From Nitrospira sp. (GTDB lineage: Bacteria; Nitrospirota; Nitrospiria; Nitrospirales; Nitrospiraceae): a stretch of DNA of 14,259 nt. The stretch covers positions 1-14,259 of the forward strand of contig SWDL01000393.1 of assembly GCA_005116795.1 (NCBI GenBank), written 5' to 3'. Positions within the stretch are counted from its first letter, which is position 1. Every line of letters starts with the position of its first letter. Made by a program: the position numbers and the translations under genes. This document shows positions 12,463 through 14,259 of this stretch, piece by piece. The notes under the pieces were generated by a model. That model was given only the letters and a program-made list of their open reading frames with translations. It was not told the DNA's origin and did not search any database.

Positions 12463-12687
12463 ATGACGACGAGAAGTTATACGGCGATTGTCGAGAAGGA
12501 AGGGAAGGGCTATGCTGCCCTCTGTCCAGAACTCGATGTCGCCAGCCAAGGCGACACGGTTGAATCAGCTACCGCCAACTTGAAAGAAGCCGTCGAATTG
12601 TTTCTGGAATGCGCCGATCCTGCTGAAGTCGAGCGACGGCTCCACACACAGGTCTTTGTCACCCGCTTTGATGCGGCGCATGGGTAA
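12463..12687 (+). CDS. hicB: HicB-family antitoxin
   Basis: Encodes 74 aa. 'YTAIVEKEGKGYAALCPELDVASQGDTVESATANLKEAVELFLE' (6-49) is the HicB partial RNase-H-like fold that caps the HicA toxin. There is no C-terminal DNA-binding domain of HTH or ribbon-helix-helix type, so this is the short HicB class; autoregulation would need another contact. A purine-rich GAGGGGCGGGGG stretch precedes the ATG. It overlaps hicA by 8 nt, antitoxin gene first, which gives coupled translation with antitoxin made ahead of toxin. Confidence 0.9.
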   Translation: MTTRSYTAIVEKEGKGYAALCPELDVASQGDTVESATANLKEAVELFLECADPAEVERRLHTQVFVTRFDAAHG

Positions 12688-12901
12688 GCTCCGCATCCTC
12701 TCTGGAAGAGAAGTCTGCCGCATTCTCGAACAACACGGCTTCCAGATGGTCCGACAACGTGGCAGTCATGTTGTCATGCAACGGCGAACCGATTCCGGGA
12801 CCATCACAGTGCCTGTTCCGGATCATGGAGAAATCAGAATCGGAACACTCCAGTCCATCATTCGTCAGAGCGGCGTCGTCCGCAGTGCCTTCGAGACATA
12901 G
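12680..12901 (+). CDS. hicA: HicA-family toxin (mRNA interferase)
   Basis: Encodes 73 aa with a dsRBD-like fold. 'LSGREVCRILEQHGFQMVRQRGSHVVM' carries the catalytic His in the GSH motif (about residue 31). 'TITVPVPDHGEIRIGTLQSIIRQSG' is the usual second half with the HicA PxHxE-like and GTL-x-x-I-x-x-x-G signatures. HicA cleaves mRNA and tmRNA independently of ribosomes. It appears intact, so the pair should be active. ATG at 12680 gives the family-like start MGKLR; an ATG at 12671 adds three residues. Neither has a separate Shine-Dalgarno, consistent with coupling to hicB. Confidence 0.9.
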   Translation: MGKLRILSGREVCRILEQHGFQMVRQRGSHVVMQRRTDSGTITVPVPDHGEIRIGTLQSIIRQSGVVRSAFET

Positions 12902-12933
12902 GCGTACTTGCGGTAACCACAGCTGATCTATGA

Positions 12934-12983
12934 CGTTTCGCGAATGACGACGTAAAGGCCGGACCACCGCGCGCCGCGAAACG
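12934..12983. other. Separated 9-bp inverted repeat in the hicA-IS3 gap
   Basis: CGTTTCGCG (12934-12942) and CGCGAAACG (12975-12983) are perfectly complementary around a 32-nt spacer. This is the only structure I see in the 175-bp stretch between hicA and the IS3 remnant. It could be a weak terminator for hicBA; no T-run follows. Confidence 0.35.
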
Positions 12984-13076
12984 GGCCCAATCCGCCTTCA
13001 CTCTTCGAATAAGTAGCCTGGACTTCCCGGCTTTCACGTACACCTTTGGGTGGTCGTTAGAACAAGGGGAGGACCA

Positions 13077-13760
13077 ATGGGCAATCGGCGCAGATCGCAG
13101 GGTATCCGAGTTACGTACGCTTTCATCAAGGGCCTCGTCGTGAGTTTATTACGGCAGTCATGTGCCGTCTCCTCGACGTTTTGCGCAGCGGGTTCTATGA
13201 ATCGATCGAGCGTTGGAGGATCAGCGGGGGCTCGATCTGATCCGCGCGGCCTATACGGCGAGCCATGGCGTCTACGGTGCCCCGAGTATCTTTCTCGATT
13301 TGCGAGAAGCGGGCGAGACCTGTCGCACGCATCGTGTCGCTCGGATTATGCGGGCCAATAACATGAACGCACGCCACGGCTACCGAGCCCCTCGGTATGC
13401 CAGAGGCCACACATCACTCCTGACGCCCAATACGCTGCAACGAGGTTTTACCGTCCAACGACCGAACACAGCCTGGGTCACCGACATCACGTACGTGCGC
13501 ACATGGGAAGGCTGGCTGTATCTTGCCGTTGTGATTGATCTCTACTCACGCCGAATTGTCGGCTGGTCAACAAAACCCACGATGGCCCAAGAACTCGTGC
13601 TGGACGCGATCCTCATGGCCGTGCGGCGACGCAAGCCGAAGAACGCACGGGATTCATTCAGATCAAGGAGCGCAATGTGGCAGCGATGCGCGGCAGCGCT
13701 TCTGCCATGCGCATCATCGTGAGCCCAGTATGAGCCGGCGTGGAAACTGCTGGGAGAACA
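13077..13760 (+). pseudogene. Second IS3-family transposase remnant, multiply frameshifted
   Basis: Different from the copy at 11.1 kb. Pieces in three frames assemble an OrfB: 'RVTYAFIK' (from 13077), 'REFITAVMCRLLDVLRSGFYESIERW' (about 13136-13212), then the ORF from 13213 with 'AAYTASHGVYGAPSIFLDLREAG', 'HRVARIMRANNMNA', 'PNTAWVTDITYVRTWEGWLYLAVVIDL' (first catalytic Asp) and 'VLDAILMAVRRRKPKNA'. After another frameshift near 13650 comes 'GIHSDQGAQCGSDARQRF' (second Asp) and 'SMSRRGNCWENN'. It stops exactly before the catalytic Glu motif, where the AATGTCCCCTTTTCTC repeat terminus begins. OrfA is missing. There are at least two frameshifts plus a C-terminal truncation, so it is dead. Confidence 0.85.
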
Positions 13761-13774
13761 ATGTCCCCTTTTCT
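13759..13774. repeat. Solo copy of the 95-bp element terminus
   Basis: AATGTCCCCTTTTCTC is identical to the outer end of the right 95-bp element (12028-12043). It sits at the break of the second transposase remnant; the AAT is shared between the transposase codon and the repeat, a 3-bp microhomology. The rest of the element is absent. Confidence 0.75.
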
Positions 13775-13808
13775 CCCCCTGAATAATTCACGCCCCATCG
13801 TTACCGAG

Positions 13809-14039
13809 CTACCCGGTAGCGACAATGGCTTGCTCTGCTTCCTGCGGCAGTTGAAGGCGAACAAAATAGGAGGCCGGGTAGAGATAATCTTCGCCGGATT
13901 CGTCGATCACGCGAACGTATCCGTCTTGCTCCGCTTTCTCATCGGGAAGCACATAGTATACCTTGCGCTTTTGAAGGTCATCGCAATCACCGTTCCTCAC
14001 GCACAGGGCAAATTTACGGGCTGCCTGTTTTCGACGCAT
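13809..14039 (-). CDS. Conserved small hypothetical protein
   Basis: Encodes 76 aa: 'KFALCVRNGDCDDLQKRKVYYVLPD' (8-33), 'DGYVRVIDESGEDYLYPASYF' (39-59), then 'LPQEAEQAI'. I recall this pattern as a small, widespread, unnamed family with a compact SH3-like beta look, often duplicated near mobile or toxin-antitoxin regions. No catalytic residues stand out. GAGGG lies about 8 nt before the ATG. It is separated by 9 bp from the gene upstream on the same strand, so the two are cotranscribed. The gene is intact. Confidence 0.75.
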   Translation of the reverse strand: MRRKQAARKFALCVRNGDCDDLQKRKVYYVLPDEKAEQDGYVRVIDESGEDYLYPASYFVRLQLPQEAEQAIVATG

Positions 14040-14048
14040 GTTATTCCC

Positions 14049-14259
14049 TCAGTCCGGGAATCGCTTGATCTTCATCCTCTTTCGGCCGATTCCGTGCGCC
14101 TCATACCGATGAATTTCAGCCGCTCTGGTGGTTCCACTTGCCAACCTCACCCGTGCTTTTCCTTTGAGCTTTCTCCAACGCCCCGGGCCAAACTTGCGCC
14201 GGAGTCGCATGATGTCCCTGATTCGGCCACCTATGGCTATCGTTTCGATTCCCTCAATC
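14049..14259 (-). CDS. Small basic hypothetical protein, 5' end outside the window
   Basis: The frame runs in from the right edge: 'IEGIETIAIGGRIRDIMRLRRKFGPGRWRKLKG' , 'ARVRLASGTTRAAEIHRYEAHGIGRKRMKIKRF' and a TGA stop at 14049-14051, 70 visible codons. It is strongly basic, with a 'G.WRKLKG.A.VRL..G' strand pattern and a terminal 'YEAHGIG(R/K)K..KIKR' that I recall from small unnamed proteins in Nitrospira and other environmental bacteria. It may bind nucleic acid. With the 76-aa gene 9 bp downstream it forms a two-gene unit of unknown function. The start codon is not visible. Confidence 0.65.
   Translation of the reverse strand, partial: IEGIETIAIGGRIRDIMRLRRKFGPGRWRKLKGKARVRLASGTTRAAEIHRYEAHGIGRKRMKIKRFPD

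Noticed and set aside
12858..13043. Minus-strand 61-aa ORF between hicA and the IS3 remnant
   Set aside because: Basic, low-information translation with no recognisable motif, partly antisense to hicA.
9955..13452. Exact 14-mer AACGAGGTTTTACC shared by the ada relic (9955-9968) and the second IS3 remnant (13439-13452)
   Set aside because: One chance 14-mer match is not surprising in 14 kb; flanking bases do not align and both copies fit their own gene's reading.

Overview
The window reads as a bacterial chromosome segment with three zones. Most of it (about 2.05-10.6 kb) resembles a Nitrospira-type (Nitrospirota) genome: moderately high GC, a PEP-CTERM exported protein, a KamA-type lysine 2,3-aminomutase and a long two-domain Dcd. 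That assignment is from recall of protein style, not a search. The first ~2 kb looks different: visibly higher GC, a ParB-like protein, an alkylguanine-DNA methyltransferase and the tail of a beta-propeller protein, which I associate more with Gemmatimonadota. The switch falls inside one ORF (1696-2301) whose N-terminus is a TIGR04282-type glycosyltransferase and whose C-terminus is propeller-like. This is either a chimeric contig or a recent recombination junction.

Layout. Zone 1 (1-2040): parB-like (-), ogt (+), propeller tail (-). Zone 2 (2040-8853, all minus): a long co-directional run in transcription order: PAS-GGDEF diguanylate cyclase, an ATP-grasp-like protein of unknown function, a glutaredoxin-like protein, kamA, dcd (its GTG start overlaps the kamA TGA), a 4-TM protein (2 bp after dcd), a TIGR04283-type glycosyltransferase and the truncated TIGR04282-type partner. 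Then come a PEP-CTERM gene (+) with a perfect 17-bp palindrome behind it, a frameshifted relic of an Ada-type regulator/methyltransferase, and an orphan zf-HC2 protein (-). Zone 3 (10.65-14.26 kb) is a decayed accessory region: two IS3-family transposase remnants, a DUF3024 remnant, a RelE-type toxin without its start, an apparently intact hicB-hicA pair, and two small conserved hypothetical genes at the right edge.

Two non-coding patterns stand out. (1) Seven sites carry short phased tandem arrays, six with a 7-bp period and one with 6 bp. Most have two tracts of different unit around a ~7-35 nt core. The unit sequence differs at every site but the layout is shared. They sit in 5' leaders and across stop/start codons, and twice they are inserted in frame inside conserved proteins. 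(2) Two 95-bp self-complementary elements (11048-11142 and 11947-12041), ungapped and about 85% identical, lie in inverted orientation around an 804-bp block. The gene fragments in and around that block are cut at or next to the element ends, and the same terminus also cuts the second IS3 remnant.
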